Under the pieces are notes generated by a model, which saw only the letters and a list, made by a program, of their open reading frames with translations, had not been told where the DNA came from and did not search any database. Source: a virus. From it: a stretch of 64,000 nucleotides of DNA. The stretch covers positions 217,558 to 281,557 of IMG/VR virus record IMGVR_UViG_3300020473_000011. One strand, 5' to 3'. The position numbers were made by a program, and so were the translations under genes. This document shows positions 16,001-25,936 of this stretch, piece by piece (the stretch's first letter is position 1; each line of letters starts with the position of its first letter).

Positions 16001-19000
16001 CTCCATCTGAGCACCTGCCATCGCTAAGTGGAAGTCCGTTGCTTTTGCAAGGTCAACCGCTGCAAACTTTGGATTAAACCCACGCAGTACTTCAAGTGCT
16101 ACATCAGTCAGGACAGGATTCTCGGCATAGCCTTCCTTCACGGCCATCGTTTCGTGCAAGTTGATCAGGGGCTGCATTACTTTTGAGTGTGCGTCGGCTA
16201 AGCGTATCGTCGTTCCAAACACTTCACTTGTCGTGTCAATTTTTGGCACGTTGTCCATCGTGATCTTAATCAATTCGACGGCAGTCTCCATCGTGTTGAT
16301 TTGCAGCTTAGTGCCCGTAACATCAGCTAAATACTTAGCCCAGCGCATAACAACCGACTCGACATGCTTCATTGCAAGGCTGTGCGGTTCCATCACAAGC
16401 ATAGCAACGTCGTTCATGATGGCATTGTATGAGGTTTCCGATTGCATTAGCACATCATTCATCGCCTTGATTTGACTACCTGCAATATTAAAGTTAGCCA
16501 CTTCTGGTAACTGCTCTACAAAGTTGTCCATCAGCCTCATGTGAGTTGTTTGAAGTCCTGCTATCTCCATTGAAGACTCTTTACTCAGCGTCACCTTATT
16601 TTGCAGCGCACGTTGTGCAAGTCTATTTAGTAATACAGCCTGTTCAAGTATAGTAAGAGCATCTTGGTTTTGGTAGTTAACGCCAATTTCTTTCGTGAGC
16701 TGACGGTCGCGAACAAGCAGCAAGCGCTCGCCTAAGTGTGCTGCATAGCTCGTTAGGCTCGCCAGCGACACATTGTTTAGCTCTGTACGAATGTGACCAC
16801 CACGCGTTAGTTTTGCACTGCCCTGTAGCTCAGTTGTTTTGACTGTGCTTAACGGCAAACCATCCTCATAATGCGTCTGGCCACCTGCAACGCGTGTGTA
16901 CAACAAGCCATCGGCCGTCGTGTCTTGTGACATTACGACGGTAGACGCGACGCCGTGCTCAATCGCTTGTCGTAGCGTCTGGTACTCGACAGTTGTCTCG
17001 ACTAAATTTGACGCATAGTCAGTGCCTGCCACGACTGAGGCATCGCTACTTAGGCGCGACGTACGCTGAACGGCCGAAGTTTCAATACGGTCTACCCAAT
17101 AGCGCACCGATGGCTCTGACGTTAGTGTGACCGCCTTAACGTGTTTACGGTTAAGGTCATGACCTTGACGGTGATAGATGTCCTGCTGTGTGCTACTAAG
17201 TTTAGACGTAACCAGCTGTGTACCAACTTGCACATTAGTCCATGATGCTTTCGTAAATGGCAGCTCTTCGCGGTGTGCTGATATTGAATCGGCCGTAACC
17301 AGCTTAATTAGCTCATCAATCGTAATACCGACTTTATCTAGCTTGAAGTTAACTAAGTCAGAGAGCACGCGGCTATTCTTGTCGACCTTAGTGAAGACAC
17401 CTTTTGGTATGGCTTTCAGTTGGCTAAACGCCCAATCGACTAGATTAGACTTTACAGCTTTAAGCCAGTCATTCGTATTGTAGGCGACTGCCTCAGCCTC
17501 AATATTGCTAACAGCATCGCGGCCAATCAGCACCGCATTTATCTGTGTTGAGGTATTTGATTTAGTCTCAAAATCAACACCATTCAATACACGCGTAATC
17601 CCTGAGTCTATGGCTAGTTGGGCACTGTCCATTAAAGTTGTGGATGCGTGCAGGGCAGTGTCTAGTGTCTGTGTGTTCTTTGGCGAAATTGCTTGCGAGC
17701 GTATCAGTTTCACAAGGTCTTGGTAGTACGTTGACCCCGAAATCACGTCCATACCCACAGGTTGTGGGAACATCGGCACGCCAGCTCTTTGAACATCAAA
17801 GTTACTTGCTGTTAGTGAATAGTTCTCGACCTCTATGATACGCAGGTCTACCTTGTTCTCTACGCGGGTGAATGGCTGTAGCGTGAACGCCTGACCCTTA
17901 ACAAGTTCAGCACCTGTCTTAGCGCCACGCGCCACAAGCGTTGACGACTTACTCGTGCCTAGGAAGCCCTGCACGCGCAGTGGTACCGTGCTAAAGCGGT
18001 TAATGGAAGTCTGCGCCATGTAGTATTCTAGAACGCTCTCAGCCTCACTACGGGCTTCGGTAAGGCGCAGAGGAACCACATTAAGTGACACCTTCGTTTC
18101 ACCCATAGCAAAAGGTACTGCGTCCATAAAGCCACTACGGCTCTTTTCAACAGTGAACGTTAAGCGGTCAGTCCTTGTGCTCATACCACTGACTTTATGC
18201 AGTTGCAGCGTATTCTCTTTGGTTGACGCTTTGTGCTTCCCGAATGGGATCAGGCGTGCTTCACTTGAGAACAGATAGCCCATCTTATTTAGGTCTATCG
18301 TTGTGGCGAACTTCTTAATCGTGTGGTTAACGTAACCTAGCCCTTTTGCTTGCGCTAAGGTTGAGCGGTGTACACGGCTGGGTATTTTTAACCCATCGCT
18401 ATAATTCCACGCCGATCCTGATTGCATTTCAAAGGGTACAACCTGTGCTTGTGCTACACGATTGCCCGTGCCCACATCAAACGCTGCGCGCTGCCACTTG
18501 TAGGCTGCATCACGGAAAAGTCGCAGGGCGACTGTCGAGATAAAACCGCTTTGACTGTTCAGTGTAAAGGTGACATCGTCGTCAGCGACTGACGACCGAG
18601 CTAACGCATTGTATAACAGCTCAATTGTGCTTGAGAATGCGTTACTCTCGCGTGCATCATAGCTTACCGTTTCAGGTAGACTGCTTGTAAGGTACGCTGC
18701 CGTTAAAAACTTGACTAGTTCCGCCGCAGGGACATCCTGATCGTCTCTAACGAGATTGATTATGTCTGTCCCAGCGGTGCTCAAGCGTGACATTAAGTAG
18801 CTCACGTCCTCGGCACTATCAGACGACAACAATGCCCGTGTGAAGCGTACTTTATCGACCCCCGAGTCAATTGACCAATTGCTCAGTACTTCGTAAAAAA
18901 GCTCAGCTACGTCACTTGTTCCTTTTGCTTGAGAAAAGACCAGCTTTTGTGCAGCTGGCATATTGCCGCCATTATCCAGACGGGTATTAATCCCCACCAC

Positions 19001-22000
19001 ATCATTTGAGGTGCCCACAGGCTTAGGCACTAGCGGATCAGTCGGTGCTGATGTTCGTGGTGCATTACGGCCATTCATAGGGTCGGCCGCCGCAGAGGTC
19101 GGAAACCCTCTGTTAGCCAGTATCGCATCGGCCATCGACGCTGTTGTGCTGCCTACTAAGTTGAAATTGAAGGATAGCGGGGCTTCCATCATGATGCGGT
19201 CAAGCGCATAACGTATAGCATACTTTAGCTCTTGTAATGCGTTTTGATTCGTCACTATATAGCGTAGTGTGTCGGCTATATGCGATTTAGTAGCACTTAC
19301 CTTGAAGAGCTGAACCAAGTGGTTTGACGCATGAAGCGACAAGGCACTTGTTGGCGCATAGCCAAGTGCGTCGGGTGCCGTGAAAGTATAGAGCTGCACA
19401 GGGTACGCCAGCATAGGCTCCGCGTATTGCATGCCACGACCTGTCACCGTCATGTTAACGTGCTTAGCGTCTCTCATGCGGTTAGCCGTCACTTGTAGGG
19501 CACTCATCGGCGCGCCTACCTTTGAGGTTAGGTGGCTTAGCTCTGCCATGGTCAGCTTTGTCGAGGCAAATGCGCGGTTGCTTTCTACGTACGAAGCTAA
19601 CCAGCGGTCTATTTTATCTTTCCCAGACCAGACACTACGTGTGGCATACGTACTATCAAAACCAGCTAGCGGTGCTTTAACACGCCATGATTTAATAACT
19701 TGTGAAAGTCCCAGTCTGTTCGTCTTAGTGAATGCCGAGCGTAGAGCCTCTAGCACGGTTTCCCCATGCGAAGAGGCTGACGAGGTGCCCTTTGTATCAC
19801 CTTGAAAGTCTGAACTACGGTGGAGTGATGCAAGCACTGTGTCATACCCCATCGCGATATGACGGCGAGCATGCGTGTAGTACTGCTGGTCGTAACCTAA
19901 TACCTCTTTTCGCTGGTATTGGCCAGCCACAAAAAGGCCATCAAAGGCTTGAAAGGGTACCTGATAGCGAATACCCCTCATATCTTCGTCAGCAATAGAG
20001 ATTGCACGCTTATCGCCTGTGAATAAAGCTGCTTGAGTCATGCTCTTTCGTGACGGGTAGGCCGCGCCGTATGACGCATTAGCACCCTCGTGGATAGACC
20101 TCGATACAAACGTAAAAGTCCATGTCTTGTAGGCAAGTCTACCCGCCAGCGTATTCAGTCCAATAAAGTACTGAACATCCGAATACGTCATCACGTTATG
20201 ATAAGTACGTGATGCAATTGTTCGATTGGTTTCACCGTTAGACAGTGCGCGACTGTAGTCAATATCTTGTGAAAAGCTGGTGCCTCGTTGCATTCCCTCA
20301 GAGTTAAGTAACTGGCGCTGAGCCGAGCGACTGTAGAGCATCATCATGCGCATGAACGGATCAGCCGTTGCTGCTTGCGTACCATGTATACCTGTTTTTG
20401 TGCTGTAACCCGAACGTGAAGTAAATTGACGCGCTAGGTAGGCGTGAGCCGTGTTTGCCCAGTTCCGAATGCTTGTCTGCTGGATCTCAAACTTAAAGTT
20501 ACCCACGGACAAGTCAACGTTCGACCTTAATAGCTTGTAGGACGCATCCATCGTGCGCACTGTTACGGTACTACCCAAGGCGTAGTTATGTTTGTTCGCA
20601 TGGTGTGCTGAACTACTTTGCATTACACGTGCTGAGTTATCATTTGTTTCATGGGATGTCTGGTAAAGGCCAACCATTGCATTTGTGTTCGTACTCGCAC
20701 GCGTAGACGGGGCGGAGATACCCACACGTTGAGGCTTAGCCTTGTAGTTGTCCCAAAAACCAGTCGTTAGCCTGACGTGGCGAACTTGGTCAACAGCGAA
20801 GCTTGGGATCTCAGGCGTCTTGTTCAAATCAGACGTCGACAGGTAGCATCGTATTTGATAACCCGTAAGTGTTCCATCTGCTGGTAACTGCTGTGGCTCG
20901 TTAGAGTATTCGGTGTACTTAGTTGTTAAAGACGATTGGTCACGATACTGTAGGCGGAACTCCGTAAGTACCGAGGTGCCCGTCGGTATGACTGAATACA
21001 ACGACGGTTCAACGCTCTGAATAACACGAAGAGACTCTACCTTAATGACATCAGATTCAAAGCTACCCACCCAGAAGCCACTCGCTTCCACAGGGTCTGA
21101 TAGAAATAGGCGCTTTTGGCCATCGCTATCATACTGGAAGTCTGTGCCTTTCATTTCACCGTGAATGTCATCATGTAACGCTACTTCATCAACAGGCTCG
21201 TAGACTTCGACTCGGCTCCTGAAATGAAGGCCATCCATCACGTTGTACTGACGCTCAAGTCGCAATTCTTCATCAGTTACCCATGCAACCTGCGTGCTTG
21301 ACTCCGTACCTTCGCTATCGGTAACAACCAATGTGCTGCCGTCACTAACAACCAATAATGGGTCACCGTCATGCCCTAGTGAAAAAGATTGGCTCTCGTA
21401 GTGCTCGCCCACAAGGCAATCACTAACACTCGGTAGATTAAAATAATCCGCCTTTTCTTCAAATAATATAACGGTCTCTGGTTGCTCACTATTAACTGCA
21501 CCGTTAGTCTTCTCAATAGACTGGATGACCGTTGAGACCTCTGCACCATCAGGCTCGCTGATGGCGACCATCGTCACGACATAATTACCATGCCATGTGC
21601 TGTAGTAACCTTTGCGCTGCACGACGATTGGGTCTTCGTTTAGGGTCTCTGATTCTACGCTGTATAAATCAACAAGTAGCGAGCTGGCAAGGTCTAAGCA
21701 GTAAACTTCACCCGTAACCCGTGCCGAGAAAACAACTAAAGAATTGTGAGCGTAAGCATGACCCACCTCGAAAGGAAGGGGCACCTCTTCAACGGTAAAC
21801 TCGTCAAATGAAATAAAGTAAACAGCCGTCGTTGATACCGCAACAATGCTACGAGAATAACCAAGCCACATTACGTGGTTTATATCGGCAACACCCTCTA
21901 CGTAACGAAATGGCGCAAAGACAAGGCAGCCATCAGGATCTTGCTGTACATAGAATACATCAATATGATTGCGAGTATTTCCTACCACCCACAACAGGTC

Positions 22001-22378
22001 TTCTGCCCACACGACATCGGTTGCAGGGTCGGAGAGGGTGATCGTTTGTTGATGCTCAAGGGTTGGAGAGAAGACCTCAATGGTTCCTCGGTCGGTCAGG
22101 ACTAAGACAACCTCTTTGCCTTCAATTGTACCGCTTATGGCACGCTTAGGGGCGTCGACCTCGACCACATAAACAATGTCATGGCCAAGCGGTGTTACGG
22201 CAACCACGTAGTTCTCAGCATGGTTATGCAGATACACGAGTCCTCTGTTATCGGGTATAACAGGCGCAACAAGCTGGTCTTTTTTATTAGACCACCATGA
22301 CCACTTACGGTCTAAATCGTCTACAAACGCTCTTAATTGAAGCGCGTCAATGCTTTCTCTTACACTCAAACTCGTCAC
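13052..22378 (-). CDS. Giant 3108-residue protein, probable virion/tail component
   Basis: One open frame covers 9.3 kb without an internal break. The first ~450 residues read as repeated short beta strands (VVYVVEVDAP, VVLVLTDRGTIEVF, LLWVVGNTRNHIDVFYV), like a beta-propeller or other beta-repeat domain. The very long middle has many Ser/Thr-rich alternating segments. The last ~400 residues are helical with loosely repeated units (AIYNKLVQSDLV, EIYNALLQAGLS, ESYNKFDQSNLG, ALYDEYDQESVS). There is no signal peptide and no recognisable enzymatic motif. It lies downstream of the virion-like paralogue cluster, with its own TTGTACAA pair upstream. A long tail fibre, tail-tip or adhesin-like virion protein is the most economical reading, by inference. 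Confidence 0.75.
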   Translation of the reverse strand: MTSLSVRESIDALQLRAFVDDLDRKWSWWSNKKDQLVAPVIPDNRGLVYLHNHAENYVVAVTPLGHDIVYVVEVDAPKRAISGTIEGKEVVLVLTDRGTIEVFSPTLEHQQTITLSDPATDVVWAEDLLWVVGNTRNHIDVFYVQQDPDGCLVFAPFRYVEGVADINHVMWLGYSRSIVAVSTTAVYFISFDEFTVEEVPLPFEVGHAYAHNSLVVFSARVTGEVYCLDLASSLLVDLYSVESETLNEDPIVVQRKGYYSTWHGNYVVTMVAISEPDGAEVSTVIQSIEKTNGAVNSEQPETVILFEEKADYFNLPSVSDCLVGEHYESQSFSLGHDGDPLLVVSDGSTLVVTDSEGTESSTQVAWVTDEELRLERQYNVMDGLHFRSRVEVYEPVDEVALHDDIHGEMKGTDFQYDSDGQKRLFLSDPVEASGFWVGSFESDVIKVESLRVIQSVEPSLYSVIPTGTSVLTEFRLQYRDQSSLTTKYTEYSNEPQQLPADGTLTGYQIRCYLSTSDLNKTPEIPSFAVDQVRHVRLTTGFWDNYKAKPQRVGISAPSTRASTNTNAMVGLYQTSHETNDNSARVMQSSSAHHANKHNYALGSTVTVRTMDASYKLLRSNVDLSVGNFKFEIQQTSIRNWANTAHAYLARQFTSRSGYSTKTGIHGTQAATADPFMRMMMLYSRSAQRQLLNSEGMQRGTSFSQDIDYSRALSNGETNRTIASRTYHNVMTYSDVQYFIGLNTLAGRLAYKTWTFTFVSRSIHEGANASYGAAYPSRKSMTQAALFTGDKRAISIADEDMRGIRYQVPFQAFDGLFVAGQYQRKEVLGYDQQYYTHARRHIAMGYDTVLASLHRSSDFQGDTKGTSSASSHGETVLEALRSAFTKTNRLGLSQVIKSWRVKAPLAGFDSTYATRSVWSGKDKIDRWLASYVESNRAFASTKLTMAELSHLTSKVGAPMSALQVTANRMRDAKHVNMTVTGRGMQYAEPMLAYPVQLYTFTAPDALGYAPTSALSLHASNHLVQLFKVSATKSHIADTLRYIVTNQNALQELKYAIRYALDRIMMEAPLSFNFNLVGSTTASMADAILANRGFPTSAAADPMNGRNAPRTSAPTDPLVPKPVGTSNDVVGINTRLDNGGNMPAAQKLVFSQAKGTSDVAELFYEVLSNWSIDSGVDKVRFTRALLSSDSAEDVSYLMSRLSTAGTDIINLVRDDQDVPAAELVKFLTAAYLTSSLPETVSYDARESNAFSSTIELLYNALARSSVADDDVTFTLNSQSGFISTVALRLFRDAAYKWQRAAFDVGTGNRVAQAQVVPFEMQSGSAWNYSDGLKIPSRVHRSTLAQAKGLGYVNHTIKKFATTIDLNKMGYLFSSEARLIPFGKHKASTKENTLQLHKVSGMSTRTDRLTFTVEKSRSGFMDAVPFAMGETKVSLNVVPLRLTEARSEAESVLEYYMAQTSINRFSTVPLRVQGFLGTSKSSTLVARGAKTGAELVKGQAFTLQPFTRVENKVDLRIIEVENYSLTASNFDVQRAGVPMFPQPVGMDVISGSTYYQDLVKLIRSQAISPKNTQTLDTALHASTTLMDSAQLAIDSGITRVLNGVDFETKSNTSTQINAVLIGRDAVSNIEAEAVAYNTNDWLKAVKSNLVDWAFSQLKAIPKGVFTKVDKNSRVLSDLVNFKLDKVGITIDELIKLVTADSISAHREELPFTKASWTNVQVGTQLVTSKLSSTQQDIYHRQGHDLNRKHVKAVTLTSEPSVRYWVDRIETSAVQRTSRLSSDASVVAGTDYASNLVETTVEYQTLRQAIEHGVASTVVMSQDTTADGLLYTRVAGGQTHYEDGLPLSTVKTTELQGSAKLTRGGHIRTELNNVSLASLTSYAAHLGERLLLVRDRQLTKEIGVNYQNQDALTILEQAVLLNRLAQRALQNKVTLSKESSMEIAGLQTTHMRLMDNFVEQLPEVANFNIAGSQIKAMNDVLMQSETSYNAIMNDVAMLVMEPHSLAMKHVESVVMRWAKYLADVTGTKLQINTMETAVELIKITMDNVPKIDTTSEVFGTTIRLADAHSKVMQPLINLHETMAVKEGYAENPVLTDVALEVLRGFNPKFAAVDLAKATDFHLAMAGAQMEKATTEHYKHMKIPSVTDALGRHMRVKTVKGYKPRDGKFMSTTYMSKFQPFALTMTKSDFHVSGSLQLINGRKALTRYVTQRIELTPWSQADSMRLKSIEMKVAKASLNLQEVKFDSLTGFRSTLSQKAEYWFPKFRHTFPYGLPNWLQDYGHISQSLGRSHIQSPYRASTDQIMGTQELELIKKKTDSLSLSQDILTKQVNPTTSTAVRMTGEQWVKPQQHAAPMMQGARYHQVMMPTAPSISIVGSAWVKMLDQIKGVGSSVLYKQSAMGQRIPVTVETDRWVIPTRTFVENYRLPKWTQRYDQHTLSRIIHSVQLEVSAVDVNRRYDQDVRTRPDVKITDVIRLRNAQAHDYVNKDFIRIESEYVNADVTYTKWSPFDVFSNAIHFEQLDNYSEVFSGTGYHQLSESRYATHTKFYQTLTSEMATKTDIKKRFTPHVRPTSTAYSLSLPVGVPLGHAANKAYVPIRDIVSTDFWIAMRRDGRGYSLLNDRPIGLRDKVSSSDIRITDMKRINPQNVSSIAKKIEIVLRKTITKLADSLDFERLAAPSESQLYQKWVANLTEVAIDHWDFKQQKVALSEKEHDEVVKVMRENWFGNQWYAQKPESMTEFYHAMRQALAETTDSYQSYKQSLESDSAIYNKLVQSDLVAPEIYNALLQAGLSVTQADMFFAQAKEVSKAHYMRLKQYQLGQGELFADVAQAGLGDTESYNKFDQSNLGDTALYDEYDQESVSAKRLDRLYEQYEQGLASLYSSLKAMGLSDARIDEAYAQATGAEAGGVLHSKYASYQDMVNAVGQAYEQYLLSDPVANMHYRMMKPMDTADYAKLVGNILPTFDIIDRYKQAAVAKSDDLFVEYAVDMATVLDSIDYSLMKPLPFHDRVDVNLPIKFRSEDFRRYKAGIVQIDLMQWLRDLRTKYREELIEKVQNGTARGTYSPRAAMIEAIRNGVVEPILYRDPDDGSWLYRRYTLGDTEYGYVIWGNLA

Positions 22379-22448
22379 CGTCTCAATAGAACCTGCTTAG
22401 TTAGCTTGCAGGCTGTCAGCTCAAATCTTGTCTCACATATATTCACTA

Positions 22449-22487
22449 TTGTACAGTGCATCGCCAGTTGTAGCCAGTATTGTACAA
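22449..22487 (-). promoter_or_regulatory. TTGTACAA site pair upstream of the giant gene
   Basis: TTGTACAA at 22480-22487 and the one-base variant TTGTACAG at 22449-22456 start 31 bp apart. They lie upstream of the start at 22378, with a GTGAGAC leader element between them and the ATG. Confidence 0.55.
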
Positions 22488-22555
22488 TGATTTGAAGGTC
22501 TGAGGGCTTCGCAGGTAGCGTGGGGCAGGCTAGACGATGGGCAGGTAATGCTGCA

Positions 22556-22585
22556 CAAAAAAGCCCGCGCGGGGCGGGCTTTTTA
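22556..22585. terminator. Strong bidirectional terminator
   Basis: AAGCCCGC (22561-22568) and GCGGGCTT (22574-22581) form a GC-rich stem, with A-runs and T-runs on either side. It lies just after the minus-strand stop at 22597 and ends the virion-like cluster operon before the giant gene. Confidence 0.9.
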
Positions 22586-22596
22586 ACGAGCTGCGT

Positions 22597-23817
22597 CTAC
22601 TTCTTCTTTTTAACTTCTGACTCTGGAATACCAGCGTCAACAAGATGAAGCATAATCAACTGCGTGTTGTATGGACCTGTCGGTTGGATGGCCACATAAC
22701 GACGGTACAGCTTCTCGCCAGAATCTGGGTCAGTCTCACCATACACGTGTACGTTAACTGGTAAGCCTGAGCTGATCACGTCTGCTGAGGTGAACGCAAC
22801 CATATCCATTTCTGATTTGAAGCGGAAACGTGCCGTGTTCAAGCGTGATGGGAATAAGATGGCGTAACGAGAACCCGCTTTTTCCACACTTGCAACACCG
22901 ATGTCACGCATTTCGATACGTGCTTGTTGTTGACGTAAGTTAACCACGGCGTTCGAGTCGCGGCTATTACGCCATGCGTCAGCTTGACGTGAAGGTGCAT
23001 TTACATCCTTCTCGCGTACAACAAAGCGCTTAACACAGATCGCACCGTTCTTAGTTGCGCCACTAATAGGCACATTATGCTGCTCAGCATACTCTTCGAA
23101 GAATTGCTGGTGGGCAGGCGTACGCTGGTTAGCCTCGTTAGAGATACCATACAACGCAAAGATCGGGTTACGACTACCAACAGGGTCAGCATCGCGAAGA
23201 GGCTCACCTGATGACTGGTCAACAGGGCGCTGAATAACGAACCAGCTTTGTGTCGGTGGATCACGCTGCTCGTCACCTTCTAACCACATACATAAGAAGA
23301 TACCGTAGTCTGTCACCGAGCCACGCCATGAAACAGGGTGTGCACGAAGGCGGCCTTTAACCACTGACGTATCGAAAAACGCACCTTGGCCGTTTTCAGA
23401 ACGCTTAGTTTCAACGGTATCAATATATGAGTACTCGTCGGCATGGCCTAGGTTACCCGATGGAATACCACGTGCATCCTGAATTACACCACCGTTACCT
23501 AAATCGCACTGTAGTAAGGTCGTTACCTGTGTCGAAATAGTTTGGTAGTTAAAGCTTGAATCAGCATGACCAGACTGGAACTGATTATTGCTGCTCATCT
23601 TGAGTGCAATCGGCTCATCTTCAAATAGATTTGTGCTATCACCAAGCGGCATGGCTAGGAAAGAGTAATCACTGTTATCAGTGAACTTCTCAAGCGAGTT
23701 CGGGAACTCATGTTTAATTTCCCAGCCCACAGTTTCCAACCAGCGCGCGATGTCGAATAACATCACGCGTAGGTCGCTGTAGCCGTATTTTACTGTACTG
23801 TCTACAGAAATTGACAT
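22597..23817 (-). CDS. Virion-like paralogue, type A copy 1
   Basis: This 406-residue protein belongs to a family of six in this region. Family blocks are: an N-terminal YGYSDLRVMLFDIARWL; DYGIFLCMW; a PTQSWFVIQRPVDQSSGEP block; RNPIFALYGI; FVVREKDV; and near the end TARFRFKSEMDMVAFTSADVI. It is most like the gene at 25937-27283 (shared PTQSW and RFR/RY..DMVA/IAY blocks). It follows type B copy 1 by 14 nt, so the A/B pair is duplicated in tandem. The protein ends in a KKKK tail. I infer a structural role (tail, baseplate or fibre-associated) from multiplicity and location. Confidence 0.78.
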   Translation of the reverse strand: MSISVDSTVKYGYSDLRVMLFDIARWLETVGWEIKHEFPNSLEKFTDNSDYSFLAMPLGDSTNLFEDEPIALKMSSNNQFQSGHADSSFNYQTISTQVTTLLQCDLGNGGVIQDARGIPSGNLGHADEYSYIDTVETKRSENGQGAFFDTSVVKGRLRAHPVSWRGSVTDYGIFLCMWLEGDEQRDPPTQSWFVIQRPVDQSSGEPLRDADPVGSRNPIFALYGISNEANQRTPAHQQFFEEYAEQHNVPISGATKNGAICVKRFVVREKDVNAPSRQADAWRNSRDSNAVVNLRQQQARIEMRDIGVASVEKAGSRYAILFPSRLNTARFRFKSEMDMVAFTSADVISSGLPVNVHVYGETDPDSGEKLYRRYVAIQPTGPYNTQLIMLHLVDAGIPESEVKKKK

Positions 23818-23831
23818 TGTCTCACCTCAAC

Positions 23832-25748
23832 TTAAATTTGGTTATCTTTAATGGTACCTAGACGACCACCGTACCAACGCATTAGCATACGCATGCCTGT
23901 GTTGTACTTACCCGTCGAAGGTAGACCTTTATAAAGACGCGTCGTGCTTTCCCACTCACCGCCGTTTGCTTCACACGAAGCTTGGTCGGCATGGCCTGTC
24001 ACTGAACACACGCCTTCGTCGTACATAGCAAACTCAGAAAGTGCACCATTACTGATAACGTCCGCTGAGGTGTAGCCAATTAAGTCGGCTTCTTCTAGGT
24101 ACAGGTAGCGCTGCGTTGTTAAGCCTGACGGTACCGTGATTACGTACTCGTAATCTTCTGATACAGCAACTTGCTCAAACGTATTCAGCACCGCATTTGA
24201 ATCTGGCGCGTCTTCACCTGCGTTCAGCTCTTCACTTGGACGGTGGATGTCCGATTCACGTACCACGAAGTACATCGACTTCTGGAATTTCTCGTGATAA
24301 ACACCATACATACAGAAAAGTGGGCAGAATGACTTATTCTGGTCAACGAGTGGTGCACCTGTGTCCTTATCAACTAGACGTTGGATATTCAGCCAGCTAA
24401 AGCGGTGACCTTCATTCGTTTCGTATTGGTCAACAGCCTGATCCCATACTGCTAGAACAATACCGTGGTCAGACACAGTTAATGCGTAAGACATCGGAAC
24501 GTTTAGCGCGCCTTCCCGTGGATCACGTGCTTCACCATCGGTATCAAATGAGTTTTGCGCCATAGGGATCAACTCATAACGGCTGTTGTCATAAACTTCA
24601 ACACCGATGTTAGCTGTATCATCAATCGTCGTTAGATCCGTGATGGCGTGCTCTGTTAGCGTCCATACAGCATCACGCGCAGAGTCGTTAGCGAATTTAA
24701 CGCGCCAATCGAAGCTAAAGGCTGTGCCCGCATTCTTAACATCAATGCGCCAACCTTTTAGCTCTGAGTAGCTACCCTTCACAGTGAAGGCCACCTGCTG
24801 TGCTAGACCGTTTTCGTCACGTTCAGTACCTACTATAGCATCGGCGTCGATTGACGGTGGTAGGTCGCCCACTACTTTATAAGTAATGTAGCGCTGACCA
24901 TCTAGGTCTGCTAGGGTCTGGCTACCGTACTCTTTAAAGTAAAGCGTACACTTTCTTGGCTCGTATACAGGTTTCTTTAAGAGGTGGCCATAATCCGCGT
25001 CAGAAGGTGGCGTACGTTGTGAGTAACGACCTGATTCAGGGAAAGTCGCATTTAAGTCAACTTCCGATGCGTTCGTCATTTCGAACCATTCGATGTCAAG
25101 CTCGTACGTCACGCGACCCGATGTATCAAGACCCGCGACAGGTTCGATACGACGGCTGCCCCATACTTCTTGTGGTAGGCCACCACCTGATAACGGCTTT
25201 AAGTACCATTTAAGATTACCGTATGGGTCAGTTGATTGAACTTGAGTAACACGCGTATGATAAACCGCACGGTTAATAAAGCCATTTTCTTTATAGGCTT
25301 CATCAGTCATACGTAGACCGACAAAACCTAGCGTGCCCATCGTTGAGACTTGGTCAGCAAGATATTCTGTGTTCGGTGGAATATACGGAATTGCTGGTGC
25401 TTTTTTCTTGCCCCAGTCAATTTGCAGTGGTGTGGTTACGTTAATGTGACCCATACCATGGCCAATGCTATGTTGTGTATCAAAGCGGATAACCCAAGGT
25501 TGCTTCGCTTCAACACCATCCACACAAGCGTCGATATGCGGTGTAGCCTGAATAATGATCACGTCATTCGCAGGGCTGTTTGGATTTGTAAAGTCTAAGT
25601 CACTAATATCGGTAGGATAAGTGATCTCAAATGCGTTGTTATCTGCGCCATCGTAGAACTCTGTCAGGTCTTTTACAACAGACGTGAATAGCTCTCTTGG
25701 CGTCGCAAAACCGCCACGTGTGACGGAATACGGCTCAAATGCTGCCAT
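23832..25748 (-). CDS. Virion-like paralogue, type B copy 1 (enlarged)
   Basis: This 638-residue protein begins MAAFEPYSVTRGGFATPREL and shares with the gene at 27298-28638 the order ALTVSDHGIVLAVWDQA, FSWLNIQRLVDKDTGAPL, YFVVRESDIHRPSE, YLYLEEADLIGYTSADVIS and MRMLMRWY. Copy 1 carries about 190 extra residues in the middle (roughly 170-420), including an Ig-like or beta-rich stretch. A cysteine pair (CSVTGHADQASC) lies near the end and is absent from copy 2. TTGTACAA sites at 25822 and 25844 precede it. Probably structural, by inference. Confidence 0.78.
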   Translation of the reverse strand: MAAFEPYSVTRGGFATPRELFTSVVKDLTEFYDGADNNAFEITYPTDISDLDFTNPNSPANDVIIIQATPHIDACVDGVEAKQPWVIRFDTQHSIGHGMGHINVTTPLQIDWGKKKAPAIPYIPPNTEYLADQVSTMGTLGFVGLRMTDEAYKENGFINRAVYHTRVTQVQSTDPYGNLKWYLKPLSGGGLPQEVWGSRRIEPVAGLDTSGRVTYELDIEWFEMTNASEVDLNATFPESGRYSQRTPPSDADYGHLLKKPVYEPRKCTLYFKEYGSQTLADLDGQRYITYKVVGDLPPSIDADAIVGTERDENGLAQQVAFTVKGSYSELKGWRIDVKNAGTAFSFDWRVKFANDSARDAVWTLTEHAITDLTTIDDTANIGVEVYDNSRYELIPMAQNSFDTDGEARDPREGALNVPMSYALTVSDHGIVLAVWDQAVDQYETNEGHRFSWLNIQRLVDKDTGAPLVDQNKSFCPLFCMYGVYHEKFQKSMYFVVRESDIHRPSEELNAGEDAPDSNAVLNTFEQVAVSEDYEYVITVPSGLTTQRYLYLEEADLIGYTSADVISNGALSEFAMYDEGVCSVTGHADQASCEANGGEWESTTRLYKGLPSTGKYNTGMRMLMRWYGGRLGTIKDNQI

Positions 25749-25821
25749 TGCTCATTTCCTCGTTACTTTAGTCTCAGCACCATTGATACGGCGATACTGC
25801 AATCTCAGGTGTAGTTATGAT

Positions 25822-25851
25822 TGTACAACGGATGTGCAGGCGTTGTACAAC
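25822..25851 (-). promoter_or_regulatory. TTGTACAA pair (22 bp apart) upstream of 23832-25748
   Basis: Perfect copies lie at 25822-25829 and 25844-25851. On the minus strand the sequence TATAGT ends 5 nt before the second copy. GCACCATTG at 25777-25785 lies between the pair and the ATG, fused to a TGAGAC leader. Confidence 0.6.
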
Positions 25852-25936
25852 GGAGACTATAAAAAACTTACAAGAAGCAACCTAGGGAAAAACTGCACAC
25901 TAGGCCACTTCGTCAATTAATACCTTAAAACGTTCT

